DNA from: Stramonita haemastoma
Taxonomy: Eukaryota; Mollusca; Gastropoda; Neogastropoda; Muricidae
NCBI GenBank assembly: GCA_030674155.1
Contig: CM060342.1
Span: forward strand, 19,849,359-19,913,358
Direction: 5' to 3'
Length of the DNA: 64,000 nt
The notes under the pieces are model-generated. The model was not told where the DNA came from. It saw only the letters and a program-made list of their open reading frames with translations, and searched no databases. A program made the translations under genes and the position numbers. Shown piece after piece: positions 1 to 8,760 of the stretch (its first letter is position 1; each line of letters starts with the position of its first letter).

Positions 1-300
1 AAACACCAAAAAACAATTTTGTCATCTGTTCCCACCACACACAATGGCCTACCCTTTTCGAAAAGCGGAACATAATTTAATGTGTGCACAAGATGTTCTG
101 TGTGCATTCGCACACAGGGCCTCAGTTTATATTCGCATTCAAAGGACTTTTTGGGGAATGGAGTCTGCACTGATGTTAACTCCAGGGAGAAAATCCCTTG
201 AACGGGATTCGAACCTAGGTCATCAGATTGCGAGCACAATGTTCTAACCACTAGGCTATCCTGTTCCCGGTAGGCTAACCACTAGGCTATCCCATACCTC
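1..300 (-). repeat. tRNA-derived SINE, minus strand, plus head remnant
   Basis: Read on the minus strand, the element starts near 270 with a tRNA-like head (GGATAGCCTAGTGGTTAGAA as A-box region) and has a B-box-like GGTTCGAATCCC at about 203-215. The body follows, ending near 1-30 with the 'gccattgtgtg..ggtgggaacagatgac' portion. A second short copy of the head lies at 271-292. The same body recurs at 32381, 32677, 34838, 37245, 37386, 38870 and 54365. It is not a functional tRNA gene because no cloverleaf 3' half exists. Confidence 0.8.
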
Positions 301-308
301 CAACCTCT

Positions 309-620
309 TTTGACTTGGTTAGAAAGGAGGGTTGGACTTAACAGGATCAAAAATACATACATGTATATAATCTGTCGTTGTTGTTGTTTGACAATTTCAG
401 GATGAGAGGAGACGTATTGAGGAGCTTGGGGTTTGGCGTGTCAATGGCAGCGTGGCTGTGTCTCGGGCAATAGGTTAGTTGGTGTCCTTGGATTTTTTTC
501 CCTTCCCCTCTTTTCTTTTCCCCAGTTTTATGGGAAGGTATAGTTTGTGTGTGTGAGTGAGTGTGTGTGTGTGTGTGTGTTTTATTTTGTTTATTTATCA
601 TTTTATTTATTCTTTTATAT
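309..620 (+). pseudogene. PPM1-type PP2C exon cassette, copy 1 (exon 401-473)
   Basis: An AG acceptor at 399-400 precedes a 73-nt exon and a GT at 474. It translates to [10 protein letters not shown], then WRVNGSVAVSRAIG, the segment of PP2C phosphatases that ends in the VSRAIGD motif; PPM1E and PPM1F have close equivalents. Compared with the copies at 14063 and 17907 it lacks 24 nt in frame, which removes the residues between ELG and VW. Flanking intron sequence is shared with the other three copies from the 'ggttagaaaggagggttgg' start to the TG repeat. Whether this copy is used is unknown; the deletion argues against it. Confidence 0.7.
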
Positions 621-846
621 TGAGGATAATAGAATAAGCACTCATGTGCTTTTTTACATCCAGTCCCCATGTTTGTGTTTTATTTTCTATTTTATTTATT
701 TATTTTATTTTTATTATTATTAAAAAAAAATTTTTACTCTATTTTATTTTGTTCATTTTTATCGAGGATAATGGAATAAGCACTCATTTGCTTTTTTTCA
801 TCCAGTCCCCATGTGTATGCAGTTTTGTAAAAAAAAAAAATTGTGG

Positions 847-884
<38 letters not shown>

Positions 885-1119
885 TTTCATTTAACATCTC
901 GTCACAATCTGTTATTTTAGATGGAAATACAGTTTGGTTTGGTTGTATTTTTAAAATTTTTGTCATTTTGGTCAAATATCAAAAGTCATTATTTTAATCA
1001 TTTCCTTTTTGTATGATGATATGCGTTAATTTTTTTTCTTCATAGGCACATTAAAAAAAAACAATGCATTTTGTTCCTCAGCTAGAGGTCCAAGGTATTA
1101 CTAATGGTGAGATTTTTGC
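538..1119. other. AT-rich intron-like DNA with TG tracts and two SINE/LINE tail fragments
   Basis: TG microsatellites lie at 540-580 and 850-884. Minus-strand fragments of the shared SINE/LINE 3' tail (reading GGGGACTGGATG, AAAAAAGCACA, TTATCCTC) lie at 623-672 and 761-828. No coding potential is seen; the open frames here are produced by the repeats. Confidence 0.6.
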
Positions 1120-1480
1120 ATATGTAACTGTTCTCCCCCCTCCCCCCCTTACCATTTAGGTAGCTGCATTCTGACTTTGGAGATGGTGTTTGATCACAAC
1201 ACCTGTGTGCATATGGTTTTGAAATGATATGATCTGTTCTTATGGGTACAAAATGGCCTACTCTTCCAAAAAGCAGAATGCATTTTTTAATGTGTGTGCA
1301 AGAAGAAATCTTGACATTTAGAAAAACATTCGCACATGGGGCCTCAGTTTACAGCCTCTTCTGAAGGACTTTGACATCCAGGTCAGTTTTTTTTTTCATA
1401 AAAACTGGGAAGAAAGGGTGAGGCTGGGAATCAAACCCAGAACCTAGCAGTTAACTGTTTGACAAGTGAATGTCCATCCT
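1120..1480 (-). repeat. SINE copy with alternative 3' tail, minus strand
   Basis: The body resembles the other SINEs (ggcctactctt, cacacatggggcctcagttta, gaaggactttgacat). On the minus strand its 3' side is the 'gcatgcacacaggtgt..gacaccatc..gcagctacc' tail rather than the LINE-like tail. The B-box region reads GGGTTTGATTCCCAGCC. A sister copy with the same structure is at 38870-39215. Confidence 0.7.
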
Positions 1481-1925
1481 GACACCTTCCTTCTTGGAAA
1501 TAAAATCTGAAAAAAAATATTTAAAAATGTTTGAAAAGTATCAGTCTATGAAAAAAAAAACCCCAGTTTGAGAAGAACACACTGTATACAACATGTATTT
1601 GAGGTGTAATGACTGAGTAAAGCAATGCCAAATAGATTCAGCCACACAGGACAATGACTGTGTCTTTTTTCAAGTGAATGTCTTAACTGTCCTGCCACCT
1701 TACCTCTTGGAAAGAAAATCTGATAAATAAAATATTTAAAAAATGTTTGAAAAGTATCAATCTATGGGAAAAAAAAAGTTTTGAGAAAAATATGTTGTAT
1801 TGAGATGTAATGACTGAAAAAAATAATGCAGAATAAAAAAACACACAAAAAAACAACAAAAAAAAAACAAAAAAAAAAAACAATGCGGAATAGATTGACC
1901 CCCACAGCTCAATGCGGGTGTCTGT
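1465..1925. repeat. 216-bp tandem duplication containing a splice-acceptor region
   Basis: Two diverged direct copies (about 1465-1680 and 1681-1925) share the 'ttgaaaagtatca' core 216 bp apart. The second copy ends in a polypyrimidine tract and AG acceptor at 1930-1931. In the first copy the corresponding dinucleotide is AA. Confidence 0.6.
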
Positions 1926-1931
1926 TTTCAG

Positions 1932-2110
1932 GGGACATCCAGGAGAAACCCTTCCTGTGCAGCGTCGTGGGCCAGCCTGGAGAGCGGCGCTTCGTCGGTG
2001 GACCCTGCCGGTCTTTCCACATTGACACTGACAGAAGTGTCGCACAGTGGGCACACTTTCACATAGGTCCTCCGCTCGCCACGCCACGACGCGACACGAC
2101 GCCTGGCTGG
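1932..2110 (+). CDS. possible PP2C exon following copy 1 (partial)
   Basis: This is a candidate exon after acceptor 1930-1931. The exon at 401-473 leaves one base, and joining it in phase gives G-D-I-Q-E-K-P-F, matching the GDxxxKPF/Y step that follows VSRAIG in PP2C phosphatases. Beyond about residue 10 (LCSVVGQPGERRF...) I see no convincing PP2C similarity, so the frame may break or the exon may be a remnant. The frame stays open to a stop at 2150-2152 but runs into LINE-derived sequence from about 2112. Support is one splice site, phase compatibility and eight residues only. Confidence 0.35.
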
Positions 2111-2111
2111 C

Positions 2112-2210
2112 TTTTTTTAATCATCTTTATTTTTTCAAGGGTAACAGAGTAAGCATTTACATACTTTTTTTTTCGTCCGGCTCTTGCCCTGATTAGGGAA
2201 TAGAAAAAGA
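2112..2210 (-). mobile_element. LINE 3' tail fragment (second family), minus strand
   Basis: On the minus strand it reads 'ccctaatcagggcaagagccgga', a poly(A)-rich stretch, 'atgcttactctgttacccttg' and then an AATAAAG-like end. The same tail occurs on the plus strand at 25425-25497. It is related in layout to, but distinct from, the CR1-like tail at 32207-32312. Confidence 0.55.
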
Positions 2211-2455
2211 AAAAAGGAGACCCTACCAAAATAGGAGAAAAGCCCAAAGCAAAGATTAAACAGAAAGCAACAAAAAGGAAAAACAACATCACCATCACCA
2301 AGAATAAAAATTCAACCTATGATTATAAAAAGGAGATAAGTATACATTCAACATATGTATAATCCCCAACGAGTACATGCAAACTTATTTAAGACAAAAG
2401 AGATAGATATGTATTCAACAAACATAAAATCCCTAACCGACCAACATTCATGTCA
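2211..2455. other. AT-rich spacer, no gene seen
   Basis: A-rich sequence, possibly the rest of the LINE fragment to its left. No open frame, splice pair or repeat motif is recognised. Confidence 0.5.
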
Positions 2456-3469
2456 CAGTGTTGATTCTAGGGTGCGCCCTTGCGGGATTCCCGCATTTTT
2501 TCAACTTTGCCGCAAAATAATGTGACCAGTGCGCCCTAACGGACGCAAAAAAACTGTGGATAGCACATATTTGAACAAACAGTGCGCCCCCGCAACTGCC
2601 ATTTGTATAGTTTCATTTTCAAAACAGCGCTACATGCGTAGGTCATTACGTTGATACCCCAGGGATGGCAAGATGCACTGATTAGCGCCTACAGTCATCA
2701 CAATTGTTACAAAGCGGCTGGTCTGACGTCATTTTCCTACTCATTTACGTCATTACGTCACTTTTCAAAGGAGCATGTACTCCTGAAACAAATGACGTCA
2801 TTGTGACAGAGATCGTTAGTGGTGTTAGTGGAAGAAGCTGACATCCCTTCCTCTCTGTCTCTCTCTCTGTCTCTCTCTCTGTCTCTCTCCTCTGTCTCTC
2901 TCTCTGTCTCTCTGTCTCTCTGTCTCTCTGTCTCTCTGTCTCTCTCTCTCTCTCTCTCCTCTCTCCTCTCTCTCTCTCTCTCTCTCTCCCTCGCCTCTTT
3001 TTTCATCTAGATCTAGCTCTCCAACTCAAAATGTGGAAATACAAATTTGACTTTGACTCTCTCTCTCTCTTCCCTCCCTCCCCCCCCCCTCCTCTCTCTC
3101 TCTTTCTCATTTCCTCCCCCCTCCTCTCTCTCTCTTGTATACAAACAATGCATCTCCTGTATTTATTATGTATCCCTCCACATCTGAATGTACCACAATC
3201 TTCCCCACCTCCCCCCTCTCTCTTTGTCTTTCCTGTGTAAGAAAATAATTTTACAGACCAACTGCAATACATAAGATGCATCTTAAATCCTGTCTGCCTA
3301 CATACCATCCCGTTTGCTTTGTTTCTCGTTCTTGAAAAATAGCAGAAATCACCTCTAACGGTATTATGAGCAAATACAACTTACTATTTGTCCCCTTTTT
3401 TATGAAGAGAAAAGGGGGGAGGGGGGCAAATGCCCCCTTTTTTTTTTTGAAATCCTAGAATCAACACTG
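2456..3469. mobile_element. non-autonomous DNA transposon with terminal inverted repeats (hAT-like ends)
   Basis: The left end CAGTGTTGATTCTAGG is repeated in inverse orientation at 3454-3469. Both sides are flanked by the direct repeat ATGTCA (2450-2455 and 3470-3475). CAGTG-type ends are typical of hAT elements, but hAT target duplications are 8 bp and only 6 bp match here, so the superfamily is uncertain. The 1014-bp interior holds CT-rich microsatellites (2846-2992, 3057-3140) and no transposase. Confidence 0.65.
2724..2800. promoter_or_regulatory. cluster of CRE-like TGACGTCA motifs
   Basis: Perfect palindromes TGACGTCA at 2724-2731 and 2793-2800, plus two TACGTCA half-type sites near 2745 and 2754, fall within 80 bp inside the transposon. 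This is the CREB/ATF recognition sequence in animals. Function is inferred only; no gene start is seen nearby. Confidence 0.35.
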
Positions 3470-3475
3470 ATGTCA

Positions 3476-4124
3476 GGAGATACACTGGTTATAATTAAAT
3501 CAAGTAAATTAAAATTGAGAAGTGACAGCAGAGAAAAGAGCAGCCCGAACAAAGAAAAGATGCATGTTAAAACATGACGAACCTTTCTTACTTTAAAAGA
3601 ATATTATGACCCCCCCTCCCACCCAACAAAACAAAACAAAAACAAAAAATATAAAAAATATATATATATTTTTAAAGAAACAACAAATGAGAAACAAAAA
3701 AAAAAACCCAAACAAAAACAACACCAAAACGCCCCTATAAAAAAAAAACAAAAAACGACCCCCCCCACCCCGAAAAAAGTAACAGCAAACAAACATTTGA
3801 TCAACCACATTATAATGTTACGCCCAAAATGACATTTTTCAAGTCATGTTTAAGAACATGAGTTTAAAGTGTTCAAAAAGGCGTATCATTTCATAATCAA
3901 AAACTTTTCTATCTAATGAAAAGTTTAGGATATAATGTATAAAAGTGGAAAATAGGTAGGGAGATGAAAGAGAGAGAGAGAGAGTGCATCTTTTGTGTTG
4001 CATCCTCAGCAAAATATACTGATCAACAAAATCTGGGGGGACGAGGAGGCGAGGCAGCCATGTTTCTGGGCCTTCTCCTCCTCCTCCTCCTCCTCACGAA
4101 ACAAAAAACAACAAATGCAGACCA
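3476..4124. other. low-complexity A/C-rich stretch, no gene seen
   Basis: A- and C-rich runs at 3600-3790, a short GA repeat at 3970-3984 and a CTC repeat at 4074-4094. Nothing resembling an exon or RNA gene was found. Confidence 0.5.
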
Positions 4125-4245
4125 GGGCTTTTTTCTTGGCCTAAAGAGCAGGCCATTGTGTGCCGGTAGGAGCAGATGACAATTATTTTTGAAAAAACCA
4201 GCATGCACACAGGTGTCATGTTTAGACACCATCCCTGAGGGAAAA
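4125..4245 (+). repeat. SINE 3' part with alternative tail
   Basis: 'ggccattgtgtgccggtagg..agcagatgac' is followed by 'gcatgcacacaggtgtcatg' and 'gacaccatccctga', the second tail type, also present at 1120 and 38870 (minus) and 37850 (plus). 5'-truncated. Confidence 0.65.
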
Positions 4246-4256
4246 AAAAAAAGGGT

Positions 4257-4345
4257 AGGCGCTGCACTTGTGGCGACGTGCTCTCCCCAGGGAGAGCAGC
4301 CCGAATTTGACACAGAGAAATCTGCTGTGACATAAAGTGGTATAA
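4257..4345. repeat. dispersed repeat with GGGAGAGCAGCCC core
   Basis: The core 'gtggcgacgtgctctcccc..gggagagcagcccgaattt' then 'gagaaatctgctgtgac' is closely similar to segments at about 42110, 49000, 51800, 55440 and 63490. I recall similar sequences in gastropod DNA but have not checked. It contains a short imperfect palindrome (GCTCTCCCC/GGGAGAGC). Confidence 0.5.
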
Positions 4346-4779
4346 AAATAAATAAAAATAGACAGGCAGACAGACAAGACACAGGCAGGAGGAGCCTTGG
4401 ATCTGTGTCTCTTCACAGGCAGCATGTGACAGGGACCAGGCCACCAGCACTGAAAAGAAAACCCCAAAAAATCATTTGCACACAATCAGTCATCTTGGTT
4501 AATTGAGGGGAAGAGAGAGGGAGAGTTGGGACTATTCCACAGTTGCAGCTGCACTACTCTACAGTTGAAACCCGTTTGGCAGTACTCCCTTTTTGGGGAC
4601 TTTACAGTTAAACCAGTTTGGTCATACTCTGCAGTTGTACCAAGTTGGCCATACTGCACCATTGAACCAGGTTGCGAGTTAAAACTTGGTTGGCCATACC
4701 CACAGTTAAACCAAGTTGGTAGTAAAAACCAGAATGGGAATGACCCAACCAGAATCGGAACTATGTAGATAAGAATGAC

Positions 4780-4995
4780 CCAAACCGGAATTGGAATGAC
4801 CGTAATCAAAATGACCCAAACCAGAATCGGTATGTCCCAAACCAGAATCGGTATGACCCAAACCAGAATCGGTATGTCCTAAACCAGAATCGGTATGAGC
4901 CAAACCAGAATCGGTATGTCTGAAACCAGAATTGGTATGACCCAAACCAGAATCGGTATGTCCCAAACCAGAATCGGTATGACCCAAACCAGGTT
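4780..4995. repeat. 21-bp minisatellite
   Basis: About ten copies of a 21-bp unit with core CCAAACCAGAATCGGTATG. Because 21 is a multiple of three, both strands stay open and give apparent seven-residue peptide repeats, which are not evidence for a protein. It merges at 4996 into the ~50-bp array. Confidence 0.9.
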
Positions 4996-5760
4996 GACCA
5001 TACTCCACAGTTCCCAGGTTGGCCATACTCCACCACTGTTAAACCAGGTTGGTAGTAAAAAATCTGGCTGGCCATACTCCACCACTTTTGAACCAAATTG
5101 GTAGTAAAAAATCTGGTTGGCCTTACTCCACAGTTAAACCAGGTTGACCATACTCCACAGTTCCCAGGTTGGCCATACTCCACCACTGTTAAACCAGGTT
5201 GGTAGTAAAAAATCTGGCTGGCCATACTCCACCACTGTTGAACCAAATTGGTAGTAAAAAATCTGGTTGGCCCTACTCCACCACTGTTGAACCAAATTGG
5301 TAGTAAAAAATCTGGTTGGCCCTACTCCACAGTTAAACCAGGTTGACCATACTCCACAGTTCCCAGGTTGGCCATACTCCACCACTGTTAAACCAGGTTG
5401 GTAGTAAAAAATTGGGCTGGCCATACTCCACCACTGTTGAACCAAATTGGTAGTAAAAAATCTGGTTGGCCCTACTCCACAGTTAAACCAGGTTGACCAT
5501 ACTCCACAGTTCCCAGGTTGGCCATACTCAACCACTGTTAAACCAGGTTGGTAGTAAAAAAAAAATCTGGCTGGTTATACTCCACAGTTTAACAAGTTTG
5601 GCCATATTCCACTGTTGAACCAAGTTGGCCATACTCCACTATTGAACCAGGTTGGTCATAAAAAGCAATTTGGCCATACTCCACCTTGAAACTGGTTGGC
5701 CATACTCCACAGTTGAATCTGGTTGGTAATAAGAAAATGGTTGGCCATACTCTACTGTTA
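4996..5760. repeat. ~50-bp minisatellite with higher-order structure
   Basis: Units share 'aaccaggttggtagtaaaaaatctgg' and 'ccatactccaccactgtt'. The marker 'cagttcccagg' recurs at about 5011, 5161, 5360 and 5510, giving spacings of 150, 199 and 150 bp. This is three units, four units, three units of roughly 50 bp. Degenerate units extend left to about 4540. Confidence 0.85.
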
Positions 5761-6099
5761 ATTTTTGTACTGTTTGATGTCTATTTTGGTTGCTGATGCT
5801 GTGTGTTGTGTGTGTGGTTTGTGTGTGTGTGTGTTCAGTTTACTGGTGGGTGGTTTTTTTGTTTGTTTTATTTAAGTTTTTTGTTTATGTATGCTGAAGT
5901 GTTATAGAAATGCTCATGTTCAAGATGAAGATGGTGATGTCAGGTTGTTTTCTGTATTTGTTACAAACTATTTCTGATGCTGATACTGCTCTGATCTGTG
6001 ATTTTTAGTGGAAAGTATGAACAGCTTATCTTCTTCTTCTTCTCATTGGTTTAATGTCCGTTCACTACAAGGTGATTTAGACAATGGTACATTCACGTT
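5761..6099. other. spacer without gene
   Basis: T/G-rich sequence with a short TG run near 5805-5830. No exon, RNA gene or repeat family recognised. Confidence 0.5.
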
Positions 6100-6116
6100 A
6101 AGAATGCACTGAAATG

Positions 6117-6986
6117 ACCAGCCGCCATGGCGCAGTGGTTAGCGCCGTGGATTCCGGACTGGAAGGTCGCGGGTTCGAATCCCATAAGTCATAGGGATTT
6201 TTTCGGGCTCCGGCCGGCTCCTACCCAGAGTGAGTGTGCTGTGGGCTCAGTGGGAAGACTGGGACCACACAGTCGAGCTTCATCCACTTTACGGATGCGA
6301 ATTTGAGAGTGTTGCTCAAATTACCTGACCAACACTGCAGGTGTCTGTATCTCTCGGGCCTGGTTGACGCCGGGATATATTATGACAGTAAGCGTAGAGA
6401 ACAACCCTGTCAAGTAGTCTCAAAGCGGATGCACCTCCACAGCAGCATCATTACATCATCCTCATCATCATTGATCATCATGCAATGATAAAAATTGCCT
6501 CTGATTCGGTGGCCTCCGTTGCTCTGGTCTCATGGTGACCTCAGATTCGGTTTCCCCATACGCTTCTGTGCCTGTGGTAAATTTGTGTCGAAGCCTTTGG
6601 GGTTGGGGGTTCGTGGGGAGGCGGTCGTTGGAGGGACGTTGTGGTGGTCGCCACCTTGGGTGGGTGACTCACTCAGTCTGGCTCCGCGACTGAGCTAATA
6701 CTGTCGTTAGTAGGGGGCTTAGTAGGTGGTGTCCTGCGTATGTTAGCTCAGAACAGGCACCACTGAACACCACCAAAGTGACCCAGCAGAAGTGCAGGGC
6801 CCCTCTGGCTGGTGGCCCCGCGGCGGCCTAATATTGATGAGCTCCCTGTGGACTCCCGACCCCGGGGGTGAGACACAACGAATCTGGGTATGGCTGTGGC
6901 GGGGAGATTGAAATGAGCGGCGTGGGAACAGCAGTACGGGAACGTCACAGAAGACGAGGCAGCAAAAAAAAAAAAAAAAAAAAAAA
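6117..6986 (+). mobile_element. tRNA-headed retroposon with poly(A) tail and target duplication
   Basis: The 5' end is tRNA-like: A box in TGGCGCAGTGGTTAGC (about 6128) and B box GGGTTCGAATCCC (6171-6183). The body continues for some 780 bp, ends in a ~24-base poly(A) run, and is bounded by the perfect 17-bp direct repeat AAGAATGCACTGAAATG (6100-6116 and 6987-7003). The duplication and poly(A) show insertion by LINE-type retrotransposition. The perfect duplication suggests a fairly recent event. The body has no long ORF. At ~870 bp it is long for a SINE; it could be a SINE with an extended body or a tRNA-fused retrotransposed transcript. Confidence 0.85.
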
Positions 6987-7139
6987 AAGAATGCACTGAA
7001 ATGGGGATGAGGGGAAAAAGTGAAAGGATAAAGAATATAATGAATGATGATAAGTTTATACAATTTCGTTTATAGTAACTGACCTACTGGTGTCTGGCAA
7101 ATACTTGCTGCAACTGATACTAGGACATGCAACTTGGAA

Positions 7140-7319
7140 TCATACAGAACACTTTGGAAATTTCCGTATTTTTCCCTTAGATCTTATCCCTTTGCTTTTA
7201 TATGAGGCAATGAGCACAGGGCAATCAAACAGTATATGGTGGACTGATATAATAGCAGAACAAGTGCAGAAAACATTTTTTGAATATTTAGTTTTCCAAG
7301 CATTTAGACATAATTTATG
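7140..7319 (-). pseudogene. LINE C-terminal zinc-knuckle fragment (right half of interrupted LINE)
   Basis: The minus-strand frame reads IHKLCLNAWKTKYSKNV, then a C-x-C-x(7)-H-H-x(4)-C pattern (CTC..HHILFDC) and CPVL, ending at a stop at 7140. This cysteine-histidine knuckle closes the polyprotein of RNase H-bearing LINEs. The matching upstream half, the RNase H segment, lies beyond the DIRS element at 12124-12345 on the same strand. The two halves are one LINE split by the DIRS insertion. Confidence 0.75.
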
Positions 7320-7321
7320 AA

Positions 7322-7451
7322 TTATAATTATATAAAACAAGTCGAGACTTACCTGGAAGTTGAGGCTTGTTGAGAATTCTGACGAATTTCCCTCCTTGAA
7401 ACCGGAACGGAGTGTACCTGAGAGAAGCACCGCTCGCCCGCCGTCAGTCAT
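7322..7451 (-). repeat. DIRS right inverted terminal repeat
   Basis: Contains AAACAAGTCGAGACTTACC at the outer edge and GCACCGCTCGCCCGCC at the inner edge. The inner part is inverted relative to 12020-12060. The outer ~95 bp reappear inverted at 7555-7648. Confidence 0.85.
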
Positions 7452-7554
7452 TGAGAGTGCAACGAATAAACACTGAATCGATGAAAATATATATCTAACA
7501 CACGATCAGCAGAGCTACGATCCACTAGGGTGGGTAACAGAATTATAGGGAGGG

Positions 7555-7697
7555 CAGGTACACTCCGTTCCGGTTTCAAGGAGGGAAATTCGTCAGAATT
7601 CTCAACAAGCCTCAACTTCCAGGTAAGTCTCGACTTGTTTTATATAATTCTAACTCATCTCCCACTGAAACCGGAACTAGGAGTGTCCTGAGATATT
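7555..7697 (-). repeat. DIRS internal complementary region
   Basis: Positions 7555-7648 are the reverse complement of the right end (7322-7420), and 7648-7694 the reverse complement of the extreme left end (about 12050-12096). The two fuse at 7648 as they would in a circle junction. Confidence 0.85.
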
Positions 7698-7740
7698 TAG
7701 AGCAACAGAGTTTATGAGTTGCAACCAGAACAGATCAAAT

Positions 7741-8760
7741 CTATTCTTTGACAAGATAGCGCTCCAGTATGGCCTGTCCGAAATTTGGTTTGTCACAGTT
7801 AATAACTTTGTTATAAAACTGGGCGAAAGTAGACTCCCTAGTCCAGCCGGCAGCTGTCATAATAACACTGATAGGCGCCCGTAATCTGGCTGCTGAAGCA
7901 CTTGCCCCTCTAGTGCTATGAGCTGTATAAACCTGGGTATCTATGCCTGCATCAGCTAGAGTCCATTGCAACCAGCGAGCTATAGTGTCCCTACTAACCC
8001 CTTGATGGGGGGCCTGTAGAGCAACAAACAGTTTTGTACAGTTTTTCCTTAGAGAAGTTGTTCTGTTCAAATATTCTTTTAGTGTAGCTATAACACACAA
8101 CTCTTTACACTCTTGAAATTCCAACAGTTCTATAGGTGCTTGGTGAACTCCATGCCGCGTATGTTTTATTACACTATTTACAAAAAATGTACATTTGTTG
8201 TTCTTCAGTGACATGCCTGACAAGTCCAGTGCATGCAGGGTTTGGCAACGTTGTTCAGTGAGGAGGGCCAGAAGCTTCTGGGACAGTTCTTTCAGAGTCA
8301 ACTTTTCTAACGGGGTCCACGTTTTTAGCATGTCTAACACAATATTCCCATTCCAGGTTTCTTTTGGTTTAGGCAATGTTGGGTTTACTTCAAAAGCCCC
8401 TTTTATAAATCTTTTAACTACATCCACATTTCCAAAAGAAACACCATCAAAATTGTTTAGGTAACAGCTGAGTGCAGATCGTGCAGAACAGATAGCGCTA
8501 AGTGGAGCTTTCTTTTTCGTCTTTAGAAAGGCTAGGAAATTGACACCTTCAACTAGAGGCGGTGAAACCTGATCCACTTTTTTTGCTACGAGCATACCGC
8601 TGCCACTTCTTGATGTACATGTTGTACACTTGACGTGTTGATGCCCGCCATGAGTGCATGATAGTGTTGGCTGCGTCTTGACAAAGTCCACGTGTCTCCC
8701 ATCTCTGGCGGATACTTTGCATACCAGTAACTTGAGTTTTTTCCTCAAAGGATGTCTGTA
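7741..8760 (-). pseudogene. DIRS tyrosine recombinase (frameshifted)
   Basis: This integrase cuts and rejoins DNA through a tyrosine. In the 431-codon frame ending at 7741, the catalytic arginine is R263 (EQRCQTL), the H-x-x-R box is H373-R376 (HSTRG), W398 lies in AGWTRE and the nucleophile is Y408 (QFYNK); all key residues are present. The N-terminal core-binding helices (STRQVYNMYIKKW) lie in another frame at about 8600-8740, so at least one frameshift near 8580-8600 separates the two domains. It is the last gene of the element, as in other DIRS elements, followed by the internal complementary region. Confidence 0.88.

Noticed and set aside
1683..2087. 134-codon minus-strand ORF opposite the candidate PP2C exon
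   Set aside because: It runs into poly(T)-derived phenylalanine and opposes a plus-strand frame with splice-phase support.
4706..5535. HTDSGLG or FGSYRFW repeat proteins
   Set aside because: Minisatellite of 21-bp units, open in several frames on both strands, no start or flanking gene.
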